DNA from: Hymenobacter ruricola
Lineage (GTDB): Bacteria; Bacteroidota; Bacteroidia; Cytophagales; Hymenobacteraceae
Assembly: GCF_015694525.1 (NCBI RefSeq)
Contig: NZ_JADQDM010000002.1
Coordinates: forward strand, 434,001 to 498,000
Direction of reading: 5' to 3'
DNA: 64,000 bases
In this document: positions 17,037 through 25,763 of the stretch, one piece after another
Numbering within the stretch: the stretch's first letter is position 1
Layout: each line of letters begins with the position of its first letter
The notes under the pieces: model-generated
What the model saw: the letters and a program-made list of their open reading frames with translations, nothing else
What the model was told of the DNA's origin: nothing
Database searches by the model: none
Position numbers and translations under genes: made by a program

Positions 17037-19025
17037 TTACGCCCCCACCGGCTCTTCCACTACTTCCTTCTCAATCCACCTTCCGTCCTCGCGCATGAGC
17101 TCAATGAGCTCGTCCACGGCGGCTTCTTCGGGCACCGATTTCTTGATGACTTCCTGGCCGCGGTAGAGGGAGATTTTGCCTTTGCCCACGCCCACGTAGC
17201 CGTAGTCGGCGTCGGCCATTTCGCCGGGGCCGTTCACGATGCAGCCCATGATGCCGATTTTGATGCCCTTGAGGTGGTCGGTGCGCTTGCGAATCATGGC
17301 CGTGGTTTCCTGCAGGTCGAACAAGGTGCGGCCGCAGCTGGGGCAGCTGATGTATTCGGTCTTGCTCATGCGCGTGCGGGCCGCCTGCAGAATGCCGAAC
17401 GACAGCTGGTTCAGCCCTTCGATGGTCGTGAGCCATTCGTCTTTGCCGCGCTCGGGCAGCAGCTCGGTGCTCAGCACCAGGCCGTCGCCGAGGCCGTCGA
17501 GCAGCAGCCCACCGCCGTCGGTGGCCGCGTAGAGCTGGGTTTCCTCCGGGCTGAGGGCCGGAAACTGGCGGTTGATAATCACTGGGCAGGTCACGCCGGC
17601 ATTCATCAGCTCAAAGAAAGCGCGCCGGATTTCTGGCATGGCGTGGGCGTTGTCGGTGTGAAGCACCACCACGGCCGTAAGGTCTTCCCGCAGCTGGTCG
17701 AGCACGGGCGCCGTGAGCGAGGCCAGGTTTTGGAACACGAAATTCAGCTCCGGGTGGCGGGTGGCCGCCACCGCGTATTCGGCGGACGTGAACACCGGGA
17801 AATGGTCCGGGCGCTGGCCGGCGTCGCGCCAGGCGGTGTAATCCACGATTTCCTTCAGGCCGTTGGGCAGCATAAACGGCGCCGGGCGCTGGCCGGTGTA
17901 CACGTAGTCGGCGCCCAAATCGGACATCTGAAACTTGTCGAGAAACGACGAATACAGATGCCCCGCCGCGCGCAAATCGGCATATTCCAGCTGGGGCAGG
18001 CGCGACAAGTCCGTGATGACGCGCGGCACGTTCTGCCCGCCCAGGTTGGCCACCTCACGGGTCACGCGGCGGAAATACTGGAAGGGGCTGATGGGCTCCT
18101 CGCCCGCCAGCGGCGCAATGGGCTGCGCCAGCGCGGCGCGGTTGGTGTAGCGGTCAATCAGGGCTTTGGCCACCGGCGCCTCGGCTTCGGGCGCCTCGGT
18201 GAGGCTCACGCGCACGGTGTCGCCCAGGCCGTCTTCCAGCAGCGTGCCAATGCCCACGGCGCTTTTGATGCGGCCGTCTTCGGCCTCGCCGGCTTCGGTC
18301 ACGCCCAGGTGCAGCGGGTAGGGCTGCAGGCCTTCCTCGTCGAGCTTCTGCACCAGCAGGCGGTAGGCCTGCACCATCACCTGCGTGTTGCTGGCCTTCA
18401 TGCTCAAGACCACGTCGTAGTAGTTTTCTTCCTCGCACAAGCGCAGAAACTCCAGCGCCGACTCCACCATGCCCAGCGGCGTGTCGCCGTAGCGGCTCAG
18501 AATCCGGTCGCTCAGCGAGCCGTGGTTGGTGCCGATGCGCATGGCCGTGCCGTACTGCTTGCAAATCTTCACCAGCGGCCGAAACCGCTCGCGGATGCGC
18601 TCCACCTCGGCCGCGTAGGTGGCGTCGGTGTACTCAATTTCCTCAAACTTCTTTTTATCGGCGTAGTTGCCGGGGTTCACGCGCACTTTTTCCACGATGC
18701 GGGCGGCCAGCTCGGCGGCGTTGGGCGTGAAGTGGATGTCGGCGATGAGCGGCACGTTGCAGCCGCGGGCGCGCAGCTCTTTCTTGATTTCCAGCAGGTT
18801 CTGGGCCTCCTTCATGCTGGGCGCGGTGATGCGCACGTACTCGCAGCCGGCCGCTACCATGCGCAGCGTCTGCTCCACCGAGCCCAGGGTGTCCATCGTG
18901 TCCACGGTGGTCATGCTTTGCACGCGGATGGGAAAGTCGCCGCCCATGGGCAAGCCGCCGATGTTGACTACCCGCGAAACGCGGCGCTTGTACTCGGTGA
19001 GGCTGGGGCAATACGTTTTGTTCAT
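17037..19025 (-). CDS. ispG: 4-hydroxy-3-methylbut-2-enyl diphosphate synthase, long form
   Basis: Penultimate enzyme of the MEP isoprenoid pathway, an Fe4S4 protein. The 662-residue protein is the long form found in Bacteroidota, Chlamydiae and plants: a TIM barrel (RVVNIGGLPMGGDFPIRVQSM at the start, VPLIADIHFTPNAA), a central extra domain (about 290-545), then the C-terminal Fe-S domain. Its cysteines appear in YISCPSCGRTLF and GIMGCIVNGPGE. ATG 19025 is preferred over an upstream in-frame codon because the family start MNKTYCPSLTEYKRR begins there and a TAnnTTTG promoter lies between the two. Confidence 0.96.
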   Translation of the reverse strand: MNKTYCPSLTEYKRRVSRVVNIGGLPMGGDFPIRVQSMTTVDTMDTLGSVEQTLRMVAAGCEYVRITAPSMKEAQNLLEIKKELRARGCNVPLIADIHFTPNAAELAARIVEKVRVNPGNYADKKKFEEIEYTDATYAAEVERIRERFRPLVKICKQYGTAMRIGTNHGSLSDRILSRYGDTPLGMVESALEFLRLCEEENYYDVVLSMKASNTQVMVQAYRLLVQKLDEEGLQPYPLHLGVTEAGEAEDGRIKSAVGIGTLLEDGLGDTVRVSLTEAPEAEAPVAKALIDRYTNRAALAQPIAPLAGEEPISPFQYFRRVTREVANLGGQNVPRVITDLSRLPQLEYADLRAAGHLYSSFLDKFQMSDLGADYVYTGQRPAPFMLPNGLKEIVDYTAWRDAGQRPDHFPVFTSAEYAVAATRHPELNFVFQNLASLTAPVLDQLREDLTAVVVLHTDNAHAMPEIRRAFFELMNAGVTCPVIINRQFPALSPEETQLYAATDGGGLLLDGLGDGLVLSTELLPERGKDEWLTTIEGLNQLSFGILQAARTRMSKTEYISCPSCGRTLFDLQETTAMIRKRTDHLKGIKIGIMGCIVNGPGEMADADYGYVGVGKGKISLYRGQEVIKKSVPEEAAVDELIELMREDGRWIEKEVVEEPVGA

Positions 19026-19068
19026 GGAGCAAAAACTACGGGCTGAGGGCGAAAGTTGCGCCGTAGCG

Positions 19069-19076
19069 CAAAGGTA
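19069..19076 (-). promoter_or_regulatory. Bacteroidota -7 promoter element TACCTTTG
   Basis: GCTTTACCTTTGCG on the minus strand, about 43 bp before the ispG ATG. It lies inside the longer open frame and so argues against the upstream start. Confidence 0.65.
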
Positions 19077-19168
19077 AAGCCGGCCGGGCGCCTTGGGCAG
19101 CCGCAACTTCGCGCCGGGGTTTGCTGTCTATCCATCAACCAGAGAAATCATTACACTTCAAATCGACT

Positions 19169-19648
19169 TTGAAAACCCTTTTCCTCGCTTTTGGGCTGCT
19201 CACCGCAGGGCCGGGCTTCGCCCAGCAAGTGGCCGTCATCAAGTTTCCCGAGCTGCAAAAGCGGCTGGCGCGGCCCACGGATACGACCTATGTGGTCAAT
19301 TTCTGGGCTACCTGGTGCGCGCCCTGCGTGAAGGAGTTGCCTAATTTTGAGCAGCTTCGCACCGCCAATGCGGGCCAAAAAGTGAAGGTGCTGCTCGTGA
19401 GCATGGACTACGCCTCGCAGCTTGGCAAGAAGGTGAAGCCCTTCGTGAAGCAGCGCGGGCTCAAGTCGGAAGTAGTGCTGCTCAACGAATCAGACCCCAA
19501 CAATTTCATTGACAAGGTAGACCCGAAATGGTCGGGCGCGCTGCCGTTCACGCTCATTTTCAACAACAAGAATAAGCAGCGCCTTACATTTGAGAAAGAG
19601 CTTTCCCGGGCCGAACTCGACGCGGCGTTGCAGAAAGTTCGCAAATAG
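19169..19648 (+). CDS. Exported TlpA-like thiol-disulfide oxidoreductase
   Basis: Periplasmic thioredoxin-fold protein. The active site is WCAPC in VVNFWATWCAPCVKELPNFEQL, and the cis-proline loop is SGALPFTLIFNN. TTG at 19169 is chosen because it yields a compact signal peptide (KTLFLAFGLLTAGPGFAQ); an earlier TTG at 19121 would add 16 unneeded residues. From 19169 the protein is 159 residues. It is followed 37 bp later by a second thioredoxin-fold gene on the same strand, so the two probably act together in envelope redox or cytochrome maturation (inference). Confidence 0.85.
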   Translation: MKTLFLAFGLLTAGPGFAQQVAVIKFPELQKRLARPTDTTYVVNFWATWCAPCVKELPNFEQLRTANAGQKVKVLLVSMDYASQLGKKVKPFVKQRGLKSEVVLLNESDPNNFIDKVDPKWSGALPFTLIFNNKNKQRLTFEKELSRAELDAALQKVRK

Positions 19649-19685
19649 CTATTTTCAATTCTTCACTTTTACCTGTTCAACCGCC

Positions 19686-20294
19686 ATGAAAAAGCTCCTG
19701 CCATTCCTCACGCTTTGCTTCGCGCTGGTGCTAAGCGGCTTTGTGGGCCGCCCCACCGCCGACGGCTACCAGGTGGGCGACAAAGCCACCGACTTCAAGC
19801 TGAAAAACGTCGACGGCAACATGGTGTCGCTGGCCGACAACAAGGCCGCCAAAGGCTACATCGTGGTGTTCACCTGCAACACCTGCCCTTTTGCCAAAGC
19901 CTACGAAAGCCGCATTATTGCCTTGAACACCAAGTATGCGCCGTTGGGCTACCCGGTGGTAGCCATCAACCCTAACGACCCCGCCGTGGCCCCCGGCGAT
20001 TCCTACGCCGACATGCAGAAAAAGAAATACGCCTTCCCCTACCTCGTGGACGAGTCGCAGCAGGTGGCCAAAACCTACGGCGCCACCCGCACGCCGCACC
20101 TCTACGTCCTCACCCGCAAAGGAACGGATTTTGTGGTGAGCTACATCGGCGCCATCGACGACAATTCTGAAGACCCCAAGCTGGTGAAAACCAAATACGT
20201 GGAAAACGCCATGACCGAAATCCTGGCCGGCAAGCCCGCCACCACCAATTCTACCAAAGCCATCGGCTGCACCATCAAGTGGAAGCGGGCCTAA
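19686..20294 (+). CDS. Exported thioredoxin-like protein (AhpC/TSA type)
   Basis: 202 residues from ATG 19686, with signal peptide KKLLPFLTLCFALVLSGF. The redoxin fold shows a CxxC at FTCNTCPFAKAYE (about residues 63-66) and continues with YPVVAINPND, then GATRTPHLYVL with the cis-proline. Proteins of this type in Bacteroidota are annotated as thioredoxin or redoxin family. The peroxidase or reductase role cannot be told from sequence. It probably shares an operon with the preceding TlpA-like gene. Confidence 0.85.
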   Translation: MKKLLPFLTLCFALVLSGFVGRPTADGYQVGDKATDFKLKNVDGNMVSLADNKAAKGYIVVFTCNTCPFAKAYESRIIALNTKYAPLGYPVVAINPNDPAVAPGDSYADMQKKKYAFPYLVDESQQVAKTYGATRTPHLYVLTRKGTDFVVSYIGAIDDNSEDPKLVKTKYVENAMTEILAGKPATTNSTKAIGCTIKWKRA

Positions 20295-20324
20295 AATCGT
20301 AATCCGACAGAAGCAAAAGACGGC

Positions 20325-20424
20325 AGCCCGTCATGCAGAGCGCCAGCGAAGCATCTTTACTGCAGCAGTAAATCTGATTACTTGCGCGGTAAAGATGCTT
20401 CGCTGGCGCTCTGCATGACGGGCT
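20325..20424. repeat. Paired inverted repeat, CGTCATGCAGAGCG family
   Basis: Perfect 36-bp arms at 20325-20360 and 20389-20424 between two convergent genes. The core matches the element at 3833-3943 with small changes. Confidence 0.9.
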
Positions 20425-20429
20425 ATCTA

Positions 20430-21407
20430 TTATGTGCGTTCCACTTCCAGCACGATTTTTCCAATGTGCGCGCTGCTTTCCATCAGTCGGTGAGCGTCGG
20501 CAGCTTCGGCCAGCGGAAAAGTATAGTGAATGACGGGCCGAAACCTGCCGGCCGCAATCAGCGGCCACACATGTTGCTCGACGGCGGCGGCCAGCGCGGC
20601 TTTGAACTCGGCCGAACGGGGCCGCAAGGTGCTGCCGCTGATAGTCAGGCGGCGGCGCATCACCTCCAGCGCGTTGAATTCGCCCTTGCTCCCTTGCATG
20701 GCGTTGATGAAAACCAGTCGGCCGTCGTCGCGCAGCAAACGCAGGTTTTTGGCAATGTACTCCCCGCCTATCATGTCCAGAACCACGTCCACGCCTTCGT
20801 CATTCAACACCTGTTCAAAGTCTTCGGCTCGGTAATTAATGGCCCAGTCGGCGCCCAGCTCGCGGCAGGCGCTGCACTTGGCCTCATCGCCGGCGGTGGC
20901 GGCCACGTGGCTGCCCAGCGCCCGCGCCAGCTGAATGGCCGTGGTGCCAATGCCGCTGCTGCCGCCGTGCACCAGCAGGGTTTCGCCGGGCTGCAACTGG
21001 CCGCGCTGAAACACGTTGTGCCACACTGTGAACACGGTTTCGGGCAGCGCGGCGGCTTCCGTCATGCTTAGGCCGGTGGGCACGGGCAGGCAGTGCCGGG
21101 CGTCCACGGCGGCGTATTTGGCGTAGCCGCCGGCGGGCAGCAGCGCGCACACGGCATCGCCGGGCTGCCAGCGGGTGGCTTCGGCGCCGCAGGATTCGAC
21201 CACGCCGGCTATTTCCAGGCCGGGCACGAGGCCCGTAACGTCGCCGCTGCCGGCGTATTTGCCCTGACGCATCAGCACGTCGGGCCGATTGACGCCGGCG
21301 GCGTGCACGCGGACCAATACTTCGTGGGCGGCCGGCTGCGGCGTGGGTTGCTGCTGAAGGCGGAGGACTTCGGGGCCGCCGGGCTGCTGAATCACAATGG
21401 CATTCAT
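20430..21407 (-). CDS. NAD(P)H-quinone oxidoreductase, zinc-independent MDR family
   Basis: 325 residues of the medium-chain dehydrogenase family, quinone oxidoreductase/PIG3 branch. The GroES-like N-domain (HEVLVRVHAAGVNRPDVLMRQGKY, GLEIAGVVESCG) is followed by a Rossmann domain with LLVHGGSSGIGTTAIQLARALG and VVLDMIGGEYIAKNL. The catalytic-zinc cysteine and histidine pattern of alcohol dehydrogenases is absent. It likely reduces quinones or enals using NADPH in the cytoplasm. Single gene; ATG 21407. Confidence 0.9.
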   Translation of the reverse strand: MNAIVIQQPGGPEVLRLQQQPTPQPAAHEVLVRVHAAGVNRPDVLMRQGKYAGSGDVTGLVPGLEIAGVVESCGAEATRWQPGDAVCALLPAGGYAKYAAVDARHCLPVPTGLSMTEAAALPETVFTVWHNVFQRGQLQPGETLLVHGGSSGIGTTAIQLARALGSHVAATAGDEAKCSACRELGADWAINYRAEDFEQVLNDEGVDVVLDMIGGEYIAKNLRLLRDDGRLVFINAMQGSKGEFNALEVMRRRLTISGSTLRPRSAEFKAALAAAVEQHVWPLIAAGRFRPVIHYTFPLAEAADAHRLMESSAHIGKIVLEVERT

Positions 21408-21456
21408 CAGAAAGTAGAGAAAGGTATGCCCGGAAAGGTATGCCCGCTAATAACGC

Positions 21457-21480
21457 AAAACGGCTCCGAAGAGCCGTTTT
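21457..21480 (-). terminator. Rho-independent terminator after the PAS gene
   Basis: AAAACGGCTC and GAGCCGTTTT form a perfect 10-bp stem with a four-base loop, 25 bp after the stop of the minus-strand PAS gene. Confidence 0.8.
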
Positions 21481-21504
21481 AGTGGTGTTCAAACTTGCGC
21501 CAGC

Positions 21505-22035
21505 TTAGCTTTTGCCCAACTGCTGCTTCAAAGATTGCACTTCCCGCTCCAGGTCCAGGGTGCGGAACATCACCTTGGCTTCGAGGTCGGAATACGCGGC
21601 TTCCAGCTGCTCGCGCATCTGCCGCTGCTCCTGAATGTCAGTGCAGGTGCCAAACCAGGCGATGATTGCGCCGTCCTCGCCGCGCCGCGGCAGGGCCTGG
21701 CCCAGAAACCAGCGGTACGAGCCGTCTTTGGCCCTGAAGCGGTACTCGATTTTGTACGCATCGCCGGTGGCCAGCGAGTGGCCCCATACCTGGCGGGCAT
21801 TGGCGCGGTCGTCGGGGTGCAGCAGGTTGTTCCACATGTCCGGCCCCACGCTGTCGGCCAGGTCGTAGCCCGTGAAGTCAATCCACCGCTGGTTGAAGTA
21901 GGTGTGAAAACCGGTGTTGTCGGTAATCCAGACCAGCTGCGGAATCATGTCGGCCAGGAACGTGAACTGTTCGGGACCAACCAAGCCATGAACGGCGGAA
22001 TCGGAGGTGGGGACAGTGGCAGGCGAAGTACTCAC
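21505..22035 (-). CDS. Stand-alone PAS/PAC domain protein
   Basis: 176 residues holding one PAS fold (FTFLADMIPQLVWITDNTGFHTYFNQRWIDFTGY) with its PAC extension (YKIEYRFRAKDGSYRWFLGQALP). A short C-terminal coiled coil (REQLEAAYSDLEAKVMFRTLDLEREVQSLKQQL) follows. Multi-domain sensors often begin this way, but here no kinase, GGDEF or DNA-binding domain follows: a terminator comes next. It could be an orphan sensor that binds a partner through the coiled coil. Start is GTG at 22035; no better in-frame ATG exists. Confidence 0.8.
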   Translation of the reverse strand: MSTSPATVPTSDSAVHGLVGPEQFTFLADMIPQLVWITDNTGFHTYFNQRWIDFTGYDLADSVGPDMWNNLLHPDDRANARQVWGHSLATGDAYKIEYRFRAKDGSYRWFLGQALPRRGEDGAIIAWFGTCTDIQEQRQMREQLEAAYSDLEAKVMFRTLDLEREVQSLKQQLGKS

Positions 22036-22070
22036 AGAGACAGAGAATGAGGGTTCGAAAACAAAGGCGC

Positions 22071-22436
22071 TCAGGCGCGGTCGAGCTGCATTTCCATGCC
22101 CGACGAGAAATACAGGTTTAGTTGGCTGCGCAGGCCATCGGCCGAGCGGCGCAGGCGTGTGACCAGGGCGCGGGTGGCTTCATCGGGCAGCTCAAAGCTG
22201 AGGTAGGGCCGGTTGAGGATTTCGTCGCGCATCACGGCCCATTGGCCGGTTTGCGGCTCGCCGGGCGGCACCGGTTGGGCTTCGAGCTGGCCCGGGGCCA
22301 ACACCAGGCGCACCGCCTGCGCCAGGGGGCTGCCGGGGTCGTTTTGGTTCAGCACGCGGTTGGCAACCTGCCATTCGCCCCCGAAATAGTCGTCGGGCAG
22401 TTGTTGTAAGTTTATATCCAGCAGCAAATCAGACAT
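22071..22436 (-). CDS. Hypothetical protein
   Basis: 121 residues from ATG 22436 (MSDLLLDINLQQLPDDYFGGEWQVANRVLNQ). No domain recognised and no signal peptide. It ends in a helical C-terminus (EATRALVTRLRRSADGLRSQLNLYFSSGMEMQLDRA). An upstream in-frame extension exists but shows no protein-like pattern, and the sensible start is the internal ATG. It may share a transcript with the PAS gene 35 bp downstream. Confidence 0.65.
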   Translation of the reverse strand: MSDLLLDINLQQLPDDYFGGEWQVANRVLNQNDPGSPLAQAVRLVLAPGQLEAQPVPPGEPQTGQWAVMRDEILNRPYLSFELPDEATRALVTRLRRSADGLRSQLNLYFSSGMEMQLDRA

Positions 22437-22627
22437 ACAGAGGAAAAACGCGGCCCGCAGGCGCAATCTAACAAGCAACGGGCGTTGGAGTTTCAAATTC
22501 GGCCGTGAAAAACCAAAATCACTACGCCCAACACACTTTTGCTTACTGCGCGGCTTAACCCCAATTTCCCGGGCTGCGTTCCGCCCGCGAGAAACTATTC
22601 TGCACCGGCCCCGTTCCGCTCTCAACC

Positions 22628-23206
22628 ATGAAAACACCCCGCTTTCTGCCGACGCTGCTCGGCGCCGCCCGTTTCACCGGCCTGGCGGCCTGGCAAACCG
22701 GCCGCCTGTTTCGCCAGCTCGCCGCCCGCGCCCTCGACAGCGTGCAGGACGTGCTGCGCGCCGAAGTAGAAAAAGGCAACCTCAAGCTGGTGGCCGATTT
22801 CCTGGCCGACAAGGCCCTACCCGCCGCCCGCGTGCTGCTCGTGGAGCAAATGACCGTGCGCCTGCTGGTGCGTCTGGGCCTGCGCGGCGCCCTGGCTTCC
22901 AACGTGGTGGGCTGGGTGCTCCCGTTTGTGATTGAGAAATTGATTGCCGTAGGCCGCAGCAGCGGCCTGTTCGACAAGCTCATGGCCAACGCCACCGTCA
23001 GCGAGTCGTTGGAGAAACTTGATGAGCTGCGCCGCGCCACCTGGAAAATGCTGGTGCCCGACCCCGGCAGCAGCGCCGAGGTGCTGGACGAAGCGCCCGA
23101 CGCGCACACGCCCCGCCTGCCCCTGCTGCTGGCGGCCCCCGCCGACCAGCCCAAAGCGGCCAAATCAGCCCGCAGACCCATTATCAAAGCATCGGAAGAA
23201 GATTGA
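22628..23206 (+). CDS. Hypothetical protein, possibly membrane-associated
   Basis: 192 residues, no family recognised. A helical N-terminal half (ALDSVQDVLRAEVEKGNLKLVADFLADKALPAARVLLVEQMTVRLLVRLGLRGALASNVVGWVLPFVIEKLIAVG) contains one hydrophobic stretch at about 88-105 that may sit in the membrane. The tail is Pro/Ala/Lys-rich and probably disordered. It is divergent from the previous gene with about 190 bp between, where I see no clear promoter consensus. Confidence 0.6.
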   Translation: MKTPRFLPTLLGAARFTGLAAWQTGRLFRQLAARALDSVQDVLRAEVEKGNLKLVADFLADKALPAARVLLVEQMTVRLLVRLGLRGALASNVVGWVLPFVIEKLIAVGRSSGLFDKLMANATVSESLEKLDELRRATWKMLVPDPGSSAEVLDEAPDAHTPRLPLLLAAPADQPKAAKSARRPIIKASEED

Positions 23207-23236
23207 ACTTCCCGCAATCGTTTGCGGAGGACCTTC

Positions 23237-23265
23237 AAAAAAAGGCACCCCACGGAGGCACCTCT
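23237..23265 (-). terminator. Weak rho-independent terminator for glnN
   Basis: On the minus strand AGGTGCC and GGGTGCCT can pair with two G-U pairs and are followed by a run of seven T. It lies about 65 bp beyond the glnN stop. Confidence 0.45.
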
Positions 23266-23329
23266 TTCCCAATCGGGGCGCGGCGAGAATTCCCACCCAA
23301 CACCGGACCCGATTCCGTCCCGAGCTGAT

Positions 23330-25519
23330 TTACCGGCTGAACAACAGTTCGCGGTACTTCACCAGGGGCCAGTCCTCGTCGGCCACCATTTGCTCCAGCT
23401 TGTCTACGGCGCGGCGAATGGGGTCGAATTTCGGTTTTACTTCTTCGCAGTACGCCACAGCTAGTTCGCGGGCGTCTGCGATTTTATTGGCTTGTTTGCG
23501 GGCCGCCGTCATGGCGTCGGCCGTGGTTTTGATGGTTGAAACGTGACGCGAGATGGATTTAATCATCTCCACGGTTACCTGGCTGTGGTCGTCGTCGAGA
23601 CCAAGTTCGCGCAAACCGCGCACATTATTGATAAGCTTGGTCTGGTATTGTAACGCAGTTGGGATTATGTGGTTGATAGCCAGGTCGCCCAGCACGCGGC
23701 TTTCAATCTGGATTTTCTTCATGTACTCCTCCAGTAGGATTTCGTGGCGGGCATGAAGCTCGACTTGGGAGAAGATGCCGTGGCGGGCAAAAAGTTCCTC
23801 CGCGTCTTCGCGAATGAGGGCATCCAGCGCCTGCGGCGTGGTGGCGATATTGTTCAGGCCGCGGCGGGCCGCTTCCTCCTTCCACTCGTCGGAATAGCCA
23901 TTGCCCTCGAAACGGATGTTTTTGGAGGAAATAACGTACTCGCGCAGCACTTCCACGATGGCCACTTCTTTCTTCTTGCCCTGGTCAATCAGCGCGTCCA
24001 CCGACTCTTTGAAGTCGATGAGCTGGTCGGCGACGATGGTGTTGAGCACCGTCATGGCCGAGGAGCAGTTGGCCGACGAGCCCACGGCGCGCAGCTCGAA
24101 CTTGTTGCCGGTGAAGGCAAAGGGCGAAGTACGGTTGCGGTCGGTGTTGTCGAGCAGGATGGGCGGAATCTTATCGATACCCAGCTTGAGGTAAATGTTG
24201 TCGCCTTTGTCGAGCGGCAGCTTCGCCGTGCGCTCCAGCTCATCGAGCACCGAGTCCAGCATCGAGCCTACGAACACCGACATGATGGCCGGCGGGGCTT
24301 CATTGGCACCCAGGCGGTGGTCGTTTGAGGCCGAGGCAATGCTGGCGCGCAGCAAGTCGGCGTAGCGGTGCACCGCTTTAATGGTGGTGATGAAGAAGGC
24401 GAGGAATTGTAGGTTTTCCTTGGGCCGGCGGCCGGGGGCGAGCAGGTTCACGCCGGTGTCGGTGCTCATGGCCCAGTTGTTGTGCTTGCCGCTACCATTC
24501 ACGCCGGCGAAGGGCTTCTCGTGCAGCAGCACCTTGAAGTTGTGTCGCTCGGCCACGCGGTCCATCACGTCCATCAGCAGCTGGTTGTGGTCCACGGCCA
24601 GGTTGGCGTCCTCGAAGGTTGGGGCGCACTCAAACTGGTTGGGGGCCACCTCGTTGTGACGAGTGCGCAGCGGAATACCGAGCAGGTTGGCTTCTTCCTC
24701 AAACTCCAGCATGAACCCGTGTACCCTGGCCGGAATCGAGCCGAAATAGTGGTCGTCGAGCTGCTGGCCCTTGGCCGGCGTGTGGCCAAAGAGGGTGCGG
24801 CCGGTCATCACGAGGTCGGGGCGGGCGTCGTACAAAGCCTTGTCAACCAAGAAGTACTCTTGCTCAATGCCCAGCGTAGTGTTCACGCGGCTCACGTCTT
24901 TGTCGAAGTACTGGCACACCTCCACGGCGGCCTTCTCCAGCACGCCCAGCGACTTTAGCAGCGGGGCTTTGTAGTCGAGCGCCTCGCCGGTGTAAGCCAC
25001 AAAAATGGTGGGGATGCATAGGGTTTTGGCGCCAACGGTTTCGATGATGAACGCGGGCGAAGTGGGGTCCCAAGCGGTGTAGCCGCGGGCCTCGAAGGTG
25101 TTGCGAATGCCGCCGTTGGGGAACGACGAAGCATCGGGCTCCTGCTGCACCAGCGCCGAGCCTTTGAAGTTTTCAATTGGCCGACCGTCGGAGTTCAGGT
25201 CGAAGAAGGAGTCGTGCTTTTCAGCGGTGGCGCCGGTCAGGGGCTGAAACCAGTGCGTGTAGTGCGTGGCGCCCTTGGCCATGGCCCAGGTTTTCATGGC
25301 CGAAGCCACGGCGTCGGCCACGTTGCGCTCCACGGTAGCGCCTTGCTTGATGGCGGCCTGCAGCTTCTTGAAATAGTCGCCGGGCATGGTGGCCCGCATG
25401 GCCTCTAGGTTGAACACGCTTTGCCCGTAGCTATCGGAGCGGCGGGCGGCAGCGGGCACCACGGTGATGGGGCGGCGCTGATTAACGAGTTCGAGGGCTT
25501 TAAAGCGAAGGGTGGCCAT
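23330..25519 (-). CDS. glnN: Glutamine synthetase, type III
   Basis: Makes glutamine from glutamate, ammonia and ATP. At 729 residues it has the length of GSIII rather than the 450-470 of GSI. Catalytic features include FNLEAMRATMPGDYFKKL near the N-terminus, GIEQEYFLVD, RHNEVAPNQFE, FAGVNGSGKHNNWAMST (the conserved nucleotide/metal region), and GDRNRTSPFAFTGNKFELRAVGSS-like sequence (LDNTDRNRTSPFAF). The C-terminal helical extension typical of type III is present. A TAnnTTTG promoter lies 50 bp upstream and a possible terminator downstream, so it is a single transcription unit. Confidence 0.96.
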   Translation of the reverse strand: MATLRFKALELVNQRRPITVVPAAARRSDSYGQSVFNLEAMRATMPGDYFKKLQAAIKQGATVERNVADAVASAMKTWAMAKGATHYTHWFQPLTGATAEKHDSFFDLNSDGRPIENFKGSALVQQEPDASSFPNGGIRNTFEARGYTAWDPTSPAFIIETVGAKTLCIPTIFVAYTGEALDYKAPLLKSLGVLEKAAVEVCQYFDKDVSRVNTTLGIEQEYFLVDKALYDARPDLVMTGRTLFGHTPAKGQQLDDHYFGSIPARVHGFMLEFEEEANLLGIPLRTRHNEVAPNQFECAPTFEDANLAVDHNQLLMDVMDRVAERHNFKVLLHEKPFAGVNGSGKHNNWAMSTDTGVNLLAPGRRPKENLQFLAFFITTIKAVHRYADLLRASIASASNDHRLGANEAPPAIMSVFVGSMLDSVLDELERTAKLPLDKGDNIYLKLGIDKIPPILLDNTDRNRTSPFAFTGNKFELRAVGSSANCSSAMTVLNTIVADQLIDFKESVDALIDQGKKKEVAIVEVLREYVISSKNIRFEGNGYSDEWKEEAARRGLNNIATTPQALDALIREDAEELFARHGIFSQVELHARHEILLEEYMKKIQIESRVLGDLAINHIIPTALQYQTKLINNVRGLRELGLDDDHSQVTVEMIKSISRHVSTIKTTADAMTAARKQANKIADARELAVAYCEEVKPKFDPIRRAVDKLEQMVADEDWPLVKYRELLFSR

Positions 25520-25569
25520 AGACGAAAGTACCGACGGAAGATTTAGGAAGTGAGTAACTAATCTGCAGG

Positions 25570-25577
25570 CAAAGGTA
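25570..25577 (-). promoter_or_regulatory. Bacteroidota -7 promoter element TACCTTTG (glnN)
   Basis: CTTTACCTTTGCC on the minus strand, 50 bp before the glnN ATG. Confidence 0.65.
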
Positions 25578-25608
25578 AAGCAAGAATGAGTTTTGAAGCG
25601 AATCGCCC

Positions 25609-25741
25609 CTAAAATTCAATGCCTTTTTTCGACAAATCCACCAATTCTCTAGCCAGTCCCTCTCTTTTCAAAGGGTCGCCGCACACTTTTGACTCATGAA
25701 ATTTCAAATCAATAGTCGGTAGATGCTCTGCGGGCCCGCAA
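25609..25741 (-). pseudogene. Possible 3' remnant of a lost small gene
   Basis: Minus-strand codons read CGPAEHLPTIDLKFHESKV and then CGDPLKREGLARELVDLSKK followed by GIEF and a TAG stop. This looks like a natural protein tail but has no ATG, and the frame upstream runs into the LTA-synthase-like gene. The DNA is more AT-rich than its surroundings. Probably a gene fragment; low certainty. Confidence 0.35.
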
Positions 25742-25751
25742 CTGGCTGGTT

Positions 25752-25759
25752 TATCTTTG
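25752..25759 (+). promoter_or_regulatory. Bacteroidota -7 promoter element TATCTTTG
   Basis: TTTATCTTTGCGAG ends only 4 bp before the GTG start at 25764, implying a leaderless message. Confidence 0.65.
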
Positions 25760-25763
25760 CGAG

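Noticed and set aside
17274..19046. A 590-codon open frame on the plus strand
   Set aside because: Antisense to ispG, His/Gly/Ala-rich, no motifs.
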